Shown here: one piece after another, positions 1 to 7,524 of the stretch
Position numbering within the stretch: position 1 is the first letter of the stretch
Layout of the letters: each line of letters starts with the position of its first letter
From: Demequina sp. B12
Lineage (GTDB): Bacteria > Actinomycetota > Actinomycetes > Actinomycetales > Demequinaceae
NCBI RefSeq assembly: GCF_028823635.1
Contig: NZ_JAPEHU010000004.1
Span: forward strand, 186,001-250,000
Direction of reading: 5' to 3'
Length of the DNA: 64,000 bases
Notes under the pieces: generated by a model
The model's input: only the letters and a program-made list of their open reading frames with translations
Told to the model about the DNA's origin: nothing
The model's database searches: none
Position numbers and translations under genes: made by a program

Positions 1-535
1 TGCCGTAGATGACTGCACCCACCGTGTAGCACAAGCCGCCCACGATGATCAGGGTGACAACAGCCGCGCCGCCCGCTCGGTAGAACGGGCCGATGTATCC
101 CATCGCGACCCAACCCAGCGCCACATACAGAGGCACATACAGCCATCGCGGTGCACTGAGCCAGAAGATTCTGAGCAAGAGCCCCACGAGGGCTCCGGAC
201 CACACCACGATCAGCACCGTGAGCCGGGTTGTGCCGTCAAGGAGGAGCACCGTCAGAGGCGTGTAGGTGCCCGCGATAATGAGGAAGATGTTGGCGTGGT
301 CCATGCGGCGTAGCACGGCCTTGGTCGTAGGCGACCAATCCCCGCGGTGATACACCGCAGAGGTGCCAAACAACATGACGGCAGTGAGCGTAAACACTGC
401 TGTCGACACCCGTCCGGCCAACGTGGGAGCAAACACCACGAGGACCATTCCGGCAATCAAGGCGATGGGGGCGGCGCCTAAATGGAGCCAGCCCCGCATG
501 AGCGGCTTCGCTGGGTCAGGCAGGTTGTCGGCCAT
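1..535 (-). CDS. trhA: Haemolysin III / TrhA family membrane protein (C-terminus cut by window edge)
   Basis: About 178 codons are visible, from an ATG at 533-535 to the window edge. The translation begins MADNLPDPAKPLMRG and contains the PAQR-family signatures GTSAVYHR and DHANIFLIIAGTYTP, with several hydrophobic helices. TrhA/YqfA proteins are seven-helix membrane proteins linked to membrane-lipid homeostasis; the haemolysin name is historical. The gene diverges from uppS, and a 20-base inverted repeat lies immediately upstream of the start. The C-terminal helices are outside the window. Family assignment is firm; the physiological role is inferred from the family. Confidence 0.85.
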   Translation of the reverse strand, partial: MADNLPDPAKPLMRGWLHLGAAPIALIAGMVLVVFAPTLAGRVSTAVFTLTAVMLFGTSAVYHRGDWSPTTKAVLRRMDHANIFLIIAGTYTPLTVLLLDGTTRLTVLIVVWSGALVGLLLRIFWLSAPRWLYVPLYVALGWVAMGYIGPFYRAGGAAVVTLIIVGGLCYTVGAVIYG

Positions 536-536
536 A

Positions 537-556
537 AACCTACGATACCGTAGGTT
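537..556. promoter_or_regulatory. Candidate operator: 8-4-8 inverted repeat between trhA and uppS
   Basis: The sequence AACCTACGATACCGTAGGTT has perfect 8-base arms around a 4-base centre. It ends one base before the trhA start codon (on the minus strand it lies directly upstream) and 58 bases before the uppS start. Perfect arms of this size at a divergent junction are typical of a dimeric repressor, for example of the TetR class. No regulator gene is adjacent. Confidence 0.5.
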
Positions 557-614
557 ATGAGGTGGCGGTACCGTTGTCCCACCCCCCCGGATTCGCCGAT
601 GGAGAGGACAACAC

Positions 615-1379
615 GTGGGCCTTCGCGAACTCCTGTACCGCAAGTACGAACGCGATATCGAGCACACCCTCCGCACCGAAGGAAACGTCCCCCGGCACAT
701 CGGCGTCATCCTCGACGGCAACCGGCGCTGGGCCAAGCAAAGCGGCGCCTCACCAGCCGACGGGCATCGCAAAGGCGCGGACAAGATCCAAGACCTCCTC
801 GAGTGGTCCGCGGACATCGGCGTCGAAGTGGTGACCCTGTGGCTGCTGTCCACCGACAACCTCGAACGCCCCGCCGACGAACTCGAGCCACTGCTTGACA
901 TCATCTGCACCGCGACCGAACGCCTCGCCGCTGACGGCCGTTGGCGCATCCAGCACGTCGGCTCCGCGGAACTCCTGCCCCGCGACACCACCGACCGCAT
1001 CTGCGCAGCCGTCGACAAGTCCTCCGAGGCCACTGCACTCCACGTCAACGTCGCAGTCGGGTATGGCGGCCGGCACGAAATCGCCGATGCCGTGCGTTCC
1101 TTCCTCCGCGCTGGCAGCGCAGCAGGCAAGACCCTGGACGAACTCGCAGATGAGTTCTCGGTCGAACACATCGGGGAACACCTCTACACCAAAGGCCAAC
1201 CCGACCCAGACTTGCTGATCCGCACCTCCGGTGAGCAACGCCTGTCCGGGTTCCTGCTGTGGCAGTCCGCCCACACCGAGTTCTACTTCTGCGACGCCTA
1301 CTGGCCTGACTTCCGCCGGGTCGACTTCCTGCGCGCCGTCCGCTCCTTCTCTCAACGGGAACGTCGCCACGGGCGCTAA
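615..1379 (+). CDS. uppS: Polyprenyl (Z-isoprenyl) diphosphate synthase
   Basis: 254 residues with a GTG start preceded by GGAGAGG. Cis-prenyltransferase motifs are intact: DGNRRW with the catalytic Asp at residue 34, a GYGGRHEI block, and the C-terminal RTSGEQRLSGFLLWQ segment. These enzymes add isopentenyl units in cis to make decaprenyl or undecaprenyl diphosphate, or the shorter Z,E-farnesyl diphosphate, as the lipid carrier for cell-wall synthesis. The length and the LSGFLLWQ block resemble the actinobacterial short-chain branch (Rv1086 type) as much as the long-chain branch, so chain length is uncertain. It acts in the cytosol at the membrane. Confidence 0.92.
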   Translation: MGLRELLYRKYERDIEHTLRTEGNVPRHIGVILDGNRRWAKQSGASPADGHRKGADKIQDLLEWSADIGVEVVTLWLLSTDNLERPADELEPLLDIICTATERLAADGRWRIQHVGSAELLPRDTTDRICAAVDKSSEATALHVNVAVGYGGRHEIADAVRSFLRAGSAAGKTLDELADEFSVEHIGEHLYTKGQPDPDLLIRTSGEQRLSGFLLWQSAHTEFYFCDAYWPDFRRVDFLRAVRSFSQRERRHGR

Positions 1380-1528
1380 CCCGCATCGGCTCGCCACGCC
1401 CGAACTCGTGTGTGTCGAACATGTGTCCACCGGAGTGTCGCGCACTCGTGAGCGATGACCGGGCGTAGCGTCCGAAACGTGGGAACAACACTCACCCGCA
1501 CCGACCCGATGCGGGACTGACACCGACC

Positions 1529-1617
1529 GCCGTGGAGCGGTCGGCGCGGCACCGCCCCCCCCCCCGCGCGCCGCCGGGGCCCCCCGCGGGGGGGGGGGGG
1601 GCTAGCCGCTCCACGGC
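1529..1617. repeat. GC-only long hairpin with C11 and G14 runs (terminator-like)
   Basis: The outer arms GCCGTGGAGCGG (1529-1540) and CCGCTCCACGGC (1606-1617) are perfect inverted repeats of 12 bases. Inside lie an 11-base C run (1555-1565) and a 14-base G run (1588-1601), which could also pair. The element sits in the 257-base gap between uppS and phoH, 150 bases past the uppS stop. It could be a strong intrinsic terminator, but homopolymers of this length are also a common consensus error. Confidence 0.5.
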
Positions 1618-1636
1618 CTAACCCCGGGAGCGCCAC

Positions 1637-3001
1637 GTGACCACCACCGAGTTCGACACCACACCATCCATCAACGCTGAGGCCGCAACCGAGCTGCGGA
1701 CCTTCGTGCTCGACACCTCCGTCCTGCTGTCCGATCCAGGCGCACTCAAGCGCTTCGCTGAGCACTCGGTCGTGTTGCCCGTGGTGGTGATCACAGAACT
1801 GGAAGCCAAACGCCACCACCCCGAGCTGGGCTACTTTGCGCGGTCGGCGTTGCGAATGCTTGACCAGTTCCGCGTCAAGCACGGCAAACTCGACGAACCT
1901 GTGGCGGCCAATGAGGCGGGCGGCAGTATTCGCGTCGAACTGAACCACACAGATCAAAGCGTGCTGCCCTCAGGATTCCGGCTGGGTGACAACGACACTC
2001 GCATCCTGGCCGTTGCCGCGAACCTCAAGGCCGAGGGCCACAGCGTGGTTGTCGTCTCGAAGGACCTGCCGATGCGCGTCAAGGCCTCCGCGCTAGGGAT
2101 CGAGGCGGAGGAGTACCGTGCAGAACTCGCGGTTGATTCCGGGTGGACCGGCATGCGGGAAATCCAGCTCACCGACGAGCAAATATCCTCCCTCTACGAG
2201 ACCGAACACGTAGACCCCGTCACGGCCGAGCAGTGTGGGGAAGACACTGCAAGCCTCCCCGTCCACACCGGCCTGGTCATCCAGTCCCCACGCGGTTCCG
2301 CCCTTGGACGGGTCACGGACCACGGCGGCATCCAGTTGGTGCGCGGCGACCAGGAAGTGTTCGGAGTGCACGGACGGTCCGCGGAACAGCGCGTCGCGAT
2401 CGACCTCCTGCTGGACGAAACCGTGGGGATCGTCTCCATGGGTGGCCGTGCCGGAACCGGAAAGAGCGCCTTGGCCCTATGCGCGGGCCTCGAAGCGGTG
2501 ATGGAACGCCGTCAGCACAAGAAGATCATGGTGTTCCGCCCGCTCTACGCCGTTGGTGGCCAAGACTTGGGATACCTGCCGGGCTCCGAGACAGAAAAGA
2601 TGAACCCCTGGGCGCAAGCCGTATTCGACACGCTTGGCGCGATGGTGTCCAGCGAAGTCGTCGAGGAAGTGATGGCCCGCGGCATGCTCGAGGTCCTGCC
2701 GCTGACCCACATCCGCGGCCGATCATTGCATGACGCGTTCGTCATTGTGGACGAGGCCCAATCGCTTGAACGCAACGTGCTGCTCACGATGTTGAGCCGC
2801 ATCGGCCAAGACTCGCGTGTAGTGCTGACTCACGACGTGGCACAACGCGACAACTTGCGAGTGGGGCGCCACGACGGTGTGGCCGCCGTGATTGAGGCTC
2901 TCAAAGGCCACCCGCTGTTCGCGCACGTGACGTTGGAACGCTCGGAGCGGTCCGCGGTGGCTGCGCTGGTCACGGACATGCTGGAACGCCTCGACCTCTA
3001 G
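1637..3001 (+). CDS. PhoH family protein: PIN domain fused to PhoH ATPase (PhoH2 type)
   Basis: 454 residues, GTG start. An N-terminal PIN ribonuclease domain (about residues 22-150) carries the acidic motifs [10 protein letters not shown] and [11 protein letters not shown]-terminal PhoH ATPase domain has Walker [10 protein letters not shown] (about 268-276) and Walker B VIVDEAQS (about 369-376). PhoH2 fusions are described as RNA-unwinding ribonucleases, often in toxin-antitoxin-like settings. No antitoxin-like small gene precedes it here, as the upstream gap holds only the GC hairpin. The gene is convergent with the siderophore-interacting protein gene. Confidence 0.9.
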   Translation: MTTTEFDTTPSINAEAATELRTFVLDTSVLLSDPGALKRFAEHSVVLPVVVITELEAKRHHPELGYFARSALRMLDQFRVKHGKLDEPVAANEAGGSIRVELNHTDQSVLPSGFRLGDNDTRILAVAANLKAEGHSVVVVSKDLPMRVKASALGIEAEEYRAELAVDSGWTGMREIQLTDEQISSLYETEHVDPVTAEQCGEDTASLPVHTGLVIQSPRGSALGRVTDHGGIQLVRGDQEVFGVHGRSAEQRVAIDLLLDETVGIVSMGGRAGTGKSALALCAGLEAVMERRQHKKIMVFRPLYAVGGQDLGYLPGSETEKMNPWAQAVFDTLGAMVSSEVVEEVMARGMLEVLPLTHIRGRSLHDAFVIVDEAQSLERNVLLTMLSRIGQDSRVVLTHDVAQRDNLRVGRHDGVAAVIEALKGHPLFAHVTLERSERSAVAALVTDMLERLDL

Positions 3002-3025
3002 CCTGTAGCCCGCCCTGCCCCCTCC

Positions 3026-3089
3026 CCGTCAAATGGAGCCATCTTCCTGTTGTAGCTAACTAAAACCACCAAACGGAGCCATTTGACGG
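3026..3089. terminator. Inverted repeat between convergent phoH and SIP genes
   Basis: Arms CCGTCAAATGG (3026-3036) and CCATTTGACGG (3079-3089) are exact complements separated by a 42-base AT-richer loop, and both are flanked by pyrimidine or purine tracts that extend the pairing. The loop also holds a near direct repeat, AAATGGAGCCAT and AAACGGAGCCAT. Placement between two convergent stops fits a bidirectional terminator. Confidence 0.5.
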
Positions 3090-3119
3090 AGGGGGGAGGT
3101 CGGAGCAAGTGGGAGGGGG

Positions 3120-3959
3120 CTACAGCCCCAGCTCCTGGAGGTAGGGCTCTAGTTCCAGCCAGTTCACCTCGTCGGGACGGTTCTCGTCCCAGATCTCCAA
3201 GTAGCGGGCCTTCTGCTCATCGGTGAGCGCTTCCCACTTCTTGAGTTGTTCTTCCTGGTCCACGTGCCAGTAGCCAACGATGCGGTAGAGGCTGTGGTGG
3301 CGAGCCCAGCTGTCGCGGATGAATGCCCGCGCGCGGCGCGATTCGGCGCTTTCGCACGCCACCCACACATAGGTGTCGCCCTCGGGAACCTCGAGCCGGC
3401 CCATCGCACTGACCAGTGCTGAGGGGCCGCGTCCATTGCCCGACACCCGCCACTCCACGTTCACGGTGGCGGGGGACGGCAACGCGATGGCGTCGTCGGT
3501 GGAAATCAGTTCGATGAGGACGTCGAAGGTCTCGTTCGGCGACGCTTCTTCAAGGATGCGAGCCACGGCGGGCAGGCCGGTCGCGTCAGCGATCAGCAGC
3601 CGCCGCGTGGAGCCCTCTGGAGGGCTGTAATACCCGTGGGGGGTGCTGACAGCGACCGTGTCGCCCGGAGTGGTGGTCTTCGCCCACGTGGCACCCAGCC
3701 CGTGCCCGTGCGTCACCACATCCAGCACCAGGCTGGGGCCGGCAGGATCCCACCGGCGGATCGTGTAATGGCGGGCAATGTCGTGATCGTCTTCCCACCC
3801 ATCCGCAGGGTTGTCCCCGGGAATGTGGACGTGGACAAACTCGTCGGCTTTGCCGGTGGATTCCCACGCCCGCAACGACTCTCCGGTCAGGGCGACGCGG
3901 CGAAGGTTGGGGCTGAGGTGTTCTGTTGCGGCAACGGTGACGACGAACGAGTCAGTCAT
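3120..3959 (-). CDS. Siderophore-interacting protein (flavin-dependent ferric-siderophore reductase)
   Basis: An N-terminal FAD-binding barrel contains the flavin motif RHYTIRRWDP (residues about 70-80), and a C-terminal NAD(P)H-binding SIP domain follows (LLIADATGLPAVARILEEA). The ATG at 3957-3959 is preferred over an in-frame GTG 15 bases upstream because AGGAG lies seven bases before the ATG and would otherwise be coding; from the ATG the protein is 279 residues. Members release iron by reducing ferric siderophores in the cytosol. It lies just downstream of the siderophore ABC operon but is separated from it by a strong hairpin. Confidence 0.9.
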   Translation of the reverse strand: MTDSFVVTVAATEHLSPNLRRVALTGESLRAWESTGKADEFVHVHIPGDNPADGWEDDHDIARHYTIRRWDPAGPSLVLDVVTHGHGLGATWAKTTTPGDTVAVSTPHGYYSPPEGSTRRLLIADATGLPAVARILEEASPNETFDVLIELISTDDAIALPSPATVNVEWRVSGNGRGPSALVSAMGRLEVPEGDTYVWVACESAESRRARAFIRDSWARHHSLYRIVGYWHVDQEEQLKKWEALTDEQKARYLEIWDENRPDEVNWLELEPYLQELGL

Positions 3960-3991
3960 GGTGTCTCCTGACACTGGTGGGGACTGCGGGT

Positions 3992-4034
3992 GGTGAGGGC
4001 CGATGCTCGGGTGAGTGAGGCATCGGCCCTCACC
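3992..4034 (-). terminator. Terminator hairpin built from two inverted copies of the GCATCGGC octamer
   Basis: GGTGAGGGCCGATGC (3992-4006) and GCATCGGCCCTCACC (4020-4034) are perfectly complementary over 15 bases with a 13-base loop. It follows the binding-lipoprotein gene and precedes the SIP gene, both on the minus strand. There is no T tract, as is common for actinobacterial hairpin terminators. The arms contain the octamer that is repeated through the window. Confidence 0.7.
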
Positions 4035-4064
4035 GGTAGACGCGGTAGACGCGTCCGTGGAGAG

Positions 4065-5162
4065 TTAGCCCTCCGAGGAGAAGGGCACAACCTCGGTGGC
4101 GGGGTCGCCGTCGAGGGCGGACTCAAGCATCGGCACGAACGCGTCGAGGGCGAACTCGATCGACGAGGGGGAGTTCGCGAAGAACGCGCCCTCGAGGATG
4201 GAGTCGGTCAGCCACACGTTGCCGCCCACCGTGGTGGTGTTGAGCGAGTCGAACAGCGGAAGTGCTTCGAGCGACTGCTGAGTGGTGGGGTCGGTTGCGA
4301 CCTGCCACACGATCGAGTCGAGTTCACCCAGGACGTCGAGCTGCTCGGCGCTGATCTGCATCCAAGCGGACTCGGTGCCTTCGATGGAGGCGACGTCGAG
4401 GCCCACGTTCGCGAGGAACTGGTTACGGGTGTCCGATGCGGCGTAGACGAAGGCCTGGCCCTCGTAGTAGCCGCCCACCTGGGAGGTGAGACCTTCCCAC
4501 TCGGGGTGAGCATCACGAACCTCAGCGAACTGAGCATCGAGGTCGGCAATGATCTCTTCGGCCTTGTCGGTGGTGCCGGTGGCCTGGGCCAGCAGCGTCA
4601 GCTCGTCGGCGAGGGTGACACCCCATTCGACGGTCTCATTGCCGTCGGAGTCCGTTGCGGGGCGGGTGACCACAGGGGCGATGCCGGACAGGAGTTCATA
4701 CTCCTCAGGCGTCATTTCGTGGTTGGGGTAGGTCGCGACGATGAGGTCGGGCGAGAACGCGGCGATGGCCTCGGCGTCGTAGGTGGTGGTGCCAGGCTCG
4801 AAGAGTTCGGGCTCGGCGCCTGCGGCGATGCGAGCTTCGTCTGCCCAGGGGCCGGTGCCGTTGTCGTAGCCCTGCCAGGAGACGGGAACGGCGACGGGGG
4901 CGACGCCGAGCGAGTACAGGTACTCGTGCTCGTGCGAGCCGAGCGTGACGACGCGCTGGGGCTCTTCGTCAATGGTGACCTCGCCCATGGCGGTGTCGAG
5001 GGTCACGGGGAAGCCTGCGGCCGCTTCGGTGGTGGCGCCCGCGGTGGCGGTCGAGTCCGTCCCGTCGTTGGCCTCGGAGTCGGAGGCGCAAGCGGACAGC
5101 ACGAGCGCTGCGGCGGCCGCCATGGTGACGGCGGGGATTCCGCGCTTGATGTCCATGAACAT
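4065..5162 (-). CDS. Iron-siderophore ABC transporter substrate-binding lipoprotein
   Basis: 365 residues with a lipoprotein signal peptide: basic start, hydrophobic core, and lipobox LSAC with the acylated Cys at residue 25, followed by an acidic/Thr-rich linker. The mature part is a FecB/FepB-type periplasmic-binding fold (VTLGSHEHEYLYSLG, FSPDLIVATYPNHE). AAGGA precedes the ATG. It is the last gene of the operon with two FecCD permeases and an ATPase and would be tethered outside the membrane to capture the ferric siderophore. The specific ligand cannot be read from sequence. Confidence 0.92.
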   Translation of the reverse strand: MFMDIKRGIPAVTMAAAAALVLSACASDSEANDGTDSTATAGATTEAAAGFPVTLDTAMGEVTIDEEPQRVVTLGSHEHEYLYSLGVAPVAVPVSWQGYDNGTGPWADEARIAAGAEPELFEPGTTTYDAEAIAAFSPDLIVATYPNHEMTPEEYELLSGIAPVVTRPATDSDGNETVEWGVTLADELTLLAQATGTTDKAEEIIADLDAQFAEVRDAHPEWEGLTSQVGGYYEGQAFVYAASDTRNQFLANVGLDVASIEGTESAWMQISAEQLDVLGELDSIVWQVATDPTTQQSLEALPLFDSLNTTTVGGNVWLTDSILEGAFFANSPSSIEFALDAFVPMLESALDGDPATEVVPFSSEG

Positions 5163-5171
5163 CGGGGTTCC

Positions 5172-5705
5172 TTATCTGTTGGGGTGGGTCGTACCGGTCG
5201 GTGACGAGGAGAGTCCTGCTGTGGCCAGCAGGTGGGCGACGACGCAGGCGGCCGATGCGGCAACGGCAGCGTCGTCAAGTTCGGTGGGGGTGGAGGCGCC
5301 GGACTGGTCGCGCACGGCGACGACGGACACGCCAAGGTCTGCGTCGGCGCGCACGAGTGCTTGCAGCGGGGCTTTGGTGTGGCCTGCTTCGCGCAGCGTC
5401 TCTACGGTCATCGGTGCGGGGAGGGGAGAGACAAACCAGCGCGCGGCGGCCTTGCCGGTGCGGCCGTTGCTGATGAGGCCAGTGATGTGGTCGGCGTTCG
5501 GGATCGTGAGGGTGGCGTGGTCGAGACCGCTGCCGTCCAAGAACTGGTCGATGACGAGGCTGCGGAAGGTATGTCCGCACATGGTGGCGTCGTCGCTGTC
5601 ACCTGCAATCACGGACTGGTCCGGAAGGGTGAGGTGCACGGCGACGCCGGGGACTGCGGCCACGAGTGCTGCTGCGGAGCGGATGTACGGAGCGGTGACG
5701 GTCAT
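5172..5705 (-). CDS. Conserved-looking protein of unknown function in the siderophore operon
   Basis: 177 residues. The ATG overlaps the ATPase stop as ATGA with GGAG upstream, and the stop lies nine bases before the binding-lipoprotein gene, so it is co-translated with the transporter. I do not recognise the family. It is soluble, without a signal peptide or membrane segment, with a possible alpha/beta fold; one Cys-His pair occurs in TMCGHTF. It lacks the FhuF C-terminal cysteine motif and does not show clear CbiZ (adenosylcobinamide amidohydrolase) motifs. Position suggests a role in intracellular handling of the imported siderophore or corrinoid, but that is inference. Confidence 0.75.
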   Translation of the reverse strand: MTVTAPYIRSAAALVAAVPGVAVHLTLPDQSVIAGDSDDATMCGHTFRSLVIDQFLDGSGLDHATLTIPNADHITGLISNGRTGKAAARWFVSPLPAPMTVETLREAGHTKAPLQALVRADADLGVSVVAVRDQSGASTPTELDDAAVAASAACVVAHLLATAGLSSSPTGTTHPNR

Positions 5706-6496
5706 TCGCTGTCTCCTGGTCCTTGAGCAGGGACGATGATGGGCGTTCCGGTGACGGGGTCGGGGAACACGCGGGCGTCAATGGTGAAGACGTCGCTGAC
5801 GAGTTCTTGGGTGAAGACGTCCGTGGGGTTGCCCGAGGCTGCCACTTTCCCGTCTCGCATCGCGATGACGTGGTGGGCGTACCGTGCCGCCTGGTGCAGG
5901 TCGTGCACCACCATCACGATGGTGCGGCTCTGACGCGTGTTGAGGCGGTGCAGGAGGTCGAGCACCTCGTACTGGTGGGCGATGTCGAGGTATGTCGTGG
6001 GCTCGTCCAGCAGCATGAGCGGCGTGTCTTGGGCGAGTGCGAGGGCGATCCAGGCGCGTTGGCGTTGGCCGCCGGAAAGTTCGTCGACGACGGAGTCTTG
6101 GATGGAAGTGAGGTTGGTGGAGTGCAGGGCACTCATCACCGCGGTTTCGTCAGCGGCCGACCAGGGGCGCAGCACCTTCTGGTGGGGGGTGCGGCCACGG
6201 GCGACGAGTTCTTTGACGGTGATCCCCGCGGGCGCGATGGGGGACTGGGGGAGAAGGCCAACTCGTCGAGCTACTTCTTTGGTGGGGATCGAGTGAATGT
6301 CCTCACCGTCGAGTGCCACGGTGCCGTGGGACGGGTTCAGGAGGCGTACGAGCGCGCGCAGGAGAGTGGACTTGCCGCAACCGTTGGGGCCGACGATCGC
6401 GGTGATCTTGCCGTCGGGGATCTCCACGTTGACGCCATGGACAATAGGGGTGTCGCCATAGCCGATGACGGCGTTGGTGGTCTGGAGTCTGCTCAC
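5702..6496 (-). CDS. Iron-siderophore ABC transporter ATP-binding protein (FecE/FepC type)
   Basis: 264 residues. The GTG start at 6494-6496 overlaps the permease stop as GTGA and has an excellent AAAGGAGG upstream; the longer open frame to the right is permease-antisense. It shows Walker A GPNGCGKST, a Q-loop LLPQSP, signature LSGGQRQRA, Walker B LMLLDEP and the H-loop VVHDLHQA. It energises uptake of ferric siderophore through the two adjacent FecCD permeases on the cytosolic face. Confidence 0.95.
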   Translation of the reverse strand: MSRLQTTNAVIGYGDTPIVHGVNVEIPDGKITAIVGPNGCGKSTLLRALVRLLNPSHGTVALDGEDIHSIPTKEVARRVGLLPQSPIAPAGITVKELVARGRTPHQKVLRPWSAADETAVMSALHSTNLTSIQDSVVDELSGGQRQRAWIALALAQDTPLMLLDEPTTYLDIAHQYEVLDLLHRLNTRQSRTIVMVVHDLHQAARYAHHVIAMRDGKVAASGNPTDVFTQELVSDVFTIDARVFPDPVTGTPIIVPAQGPGDSE

Positions 6497-7524
6497 TGTG
6501 TGCCTCCTTTGGATGCGCGCCACACCAACCACAAGAGGTAGGGGGCGCCAACCGCGGCGGTGAAGATTCCTACGGGGAACTGCAAAGTTGCGGGCATGAG
6601 CTGGGACGCCTGGTCTGCGGCAAGCAGGAGGACAGCGCCCATGAGCGCGGACGGGATGAGGGTGACGCCTGCGTTGCGGGTGAGGCGGAGTGCGAGGGCG
6701 GGGGCGACAAGGGCGATGAATGCAATGGGGCCACAGATGGCGGTGGCGGCAGCGGCGAGGAGCACCGAGCTGACAGCGAGGATCGCGCGTGAGCGTGCCA
6801 CGGGGATGCCGAGGGCGCGGGCGGTGTCGTCCCCCATCTCCATGGTGCGGAGGGCACGGGCATGCCACAGGATGATCGGGACGAGCACGCCCAGGATGGT
6901 GGCGGCCACGGTGACGTGGGTCCAGGTGCGCCCGGTGGTAGAGCCGACGAGCCATCCCAGAGCCGTGCCTGCGTCGTGGACGTCCATGCGGGTGAGGAGG
7001 TACTGGGTGACGGACTGGGCGACGAAGCCCATGCCGATGCCCGCAAGGATCAGGCGCAGGGGAACGATGCCGCGCTTCCATGCCAACGCGAAGATGAGGA
7101 GCGAAATCAGTAGTCCGCCGACGGCGGCGCCCGCCGCGGTGATCCATAGCGATCCGCCGCCGACGAGCCACATGGTGATGACTGCACCAGTGCTGGCTCC
7201 TGCGCTGATGCCGATGAAGTCGGGCGATGCGAGCGGGTTGCGGGTCAGCGATTGCAGAATCGCGCCGGAGAGGCCGAGGGTTGCGCCCACCAGGATCGCG
7301 GTGAAGGCGCGCGGTGCGCGGACCTGGCCCACGATGAAGTCTCCGGGCGCGCCCACGGGGATGCCGACGGAGGCTTTGAGGGAGTCGAGCACGCCGATGT
7401 CGGCTTTGCCTTGTACGAGCGCAAAGATGAACAGCCCGGCGAGTACGGCGAAGAGGGCTAGGCCCACGGCGAAGGTGCGCTGGTGGGTGGTGATCCCCAG
7501 CGGGCCGATGCGCAGAATCTTCAC
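6493..7524 (-). CDS. FecCD-family iron-siderophore permease (second subunit)
   Basis: 343 residues from a GTG at 7522-7524 that overlaps the previous permease stop as GTGA and follows AAGGTGG. There are about nine to ten hydrophobic helices. The BtuC/FecCD signatures are clear: RAPRAFTAILVGATLGLSGA, QSLTRNPLASPDFIGISAGA, and the ATPase-docking loop GDDTARALGIPVARSR. It pairs with the 7521-8513 product to form the membrane channel. Confidence 0.94.
   Translation of the reverse strand: MKILRIGPLGITTHQRTFAVGLALFAVLAGLFIFALVQGKADIGVLDSLKASVGIPVGAPGDFIVGQVRAPRAFTAILVGATLGLSGAILQSLTRNPLASPDFIGISAGASTGAVITMWLVGGGSLWITAAGAAVGGLLISLLIFALAWKRGIVPLRLILAGIGMGFVAQSVTQYLLTRMDVHDAGTALGWLVGSTTGRTWTHVTVAATILGVLVPIILWHARALRTMEMGDDTARALGIPVARSRAILAVSSVLLAAAATAICGPIAFIALVAPALALRLTRNAGVTLIPSALMGAVLLLAADQASQLMPATLQFPVGIFTAAVGAPYLLWLVWRASKGGTQ

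Noticed and set aside
3990-5204. 404-codon plus-strand frame opposite the binding lipoprotein
   Set aside because: Gly/Val/Arg-rich shadow of the real lipoprotein gene, which has a lipobox and operon context; it also runs through the terminator hairpin.
5702-7171. 489-codon minus frame reading through the ATPase into the permease
   Set aside because: Only the last 264 codons are ABC ATPase; the Arg/His-rich upstream part is out of frame with the permease and the true GTG has AAAGGAGG.
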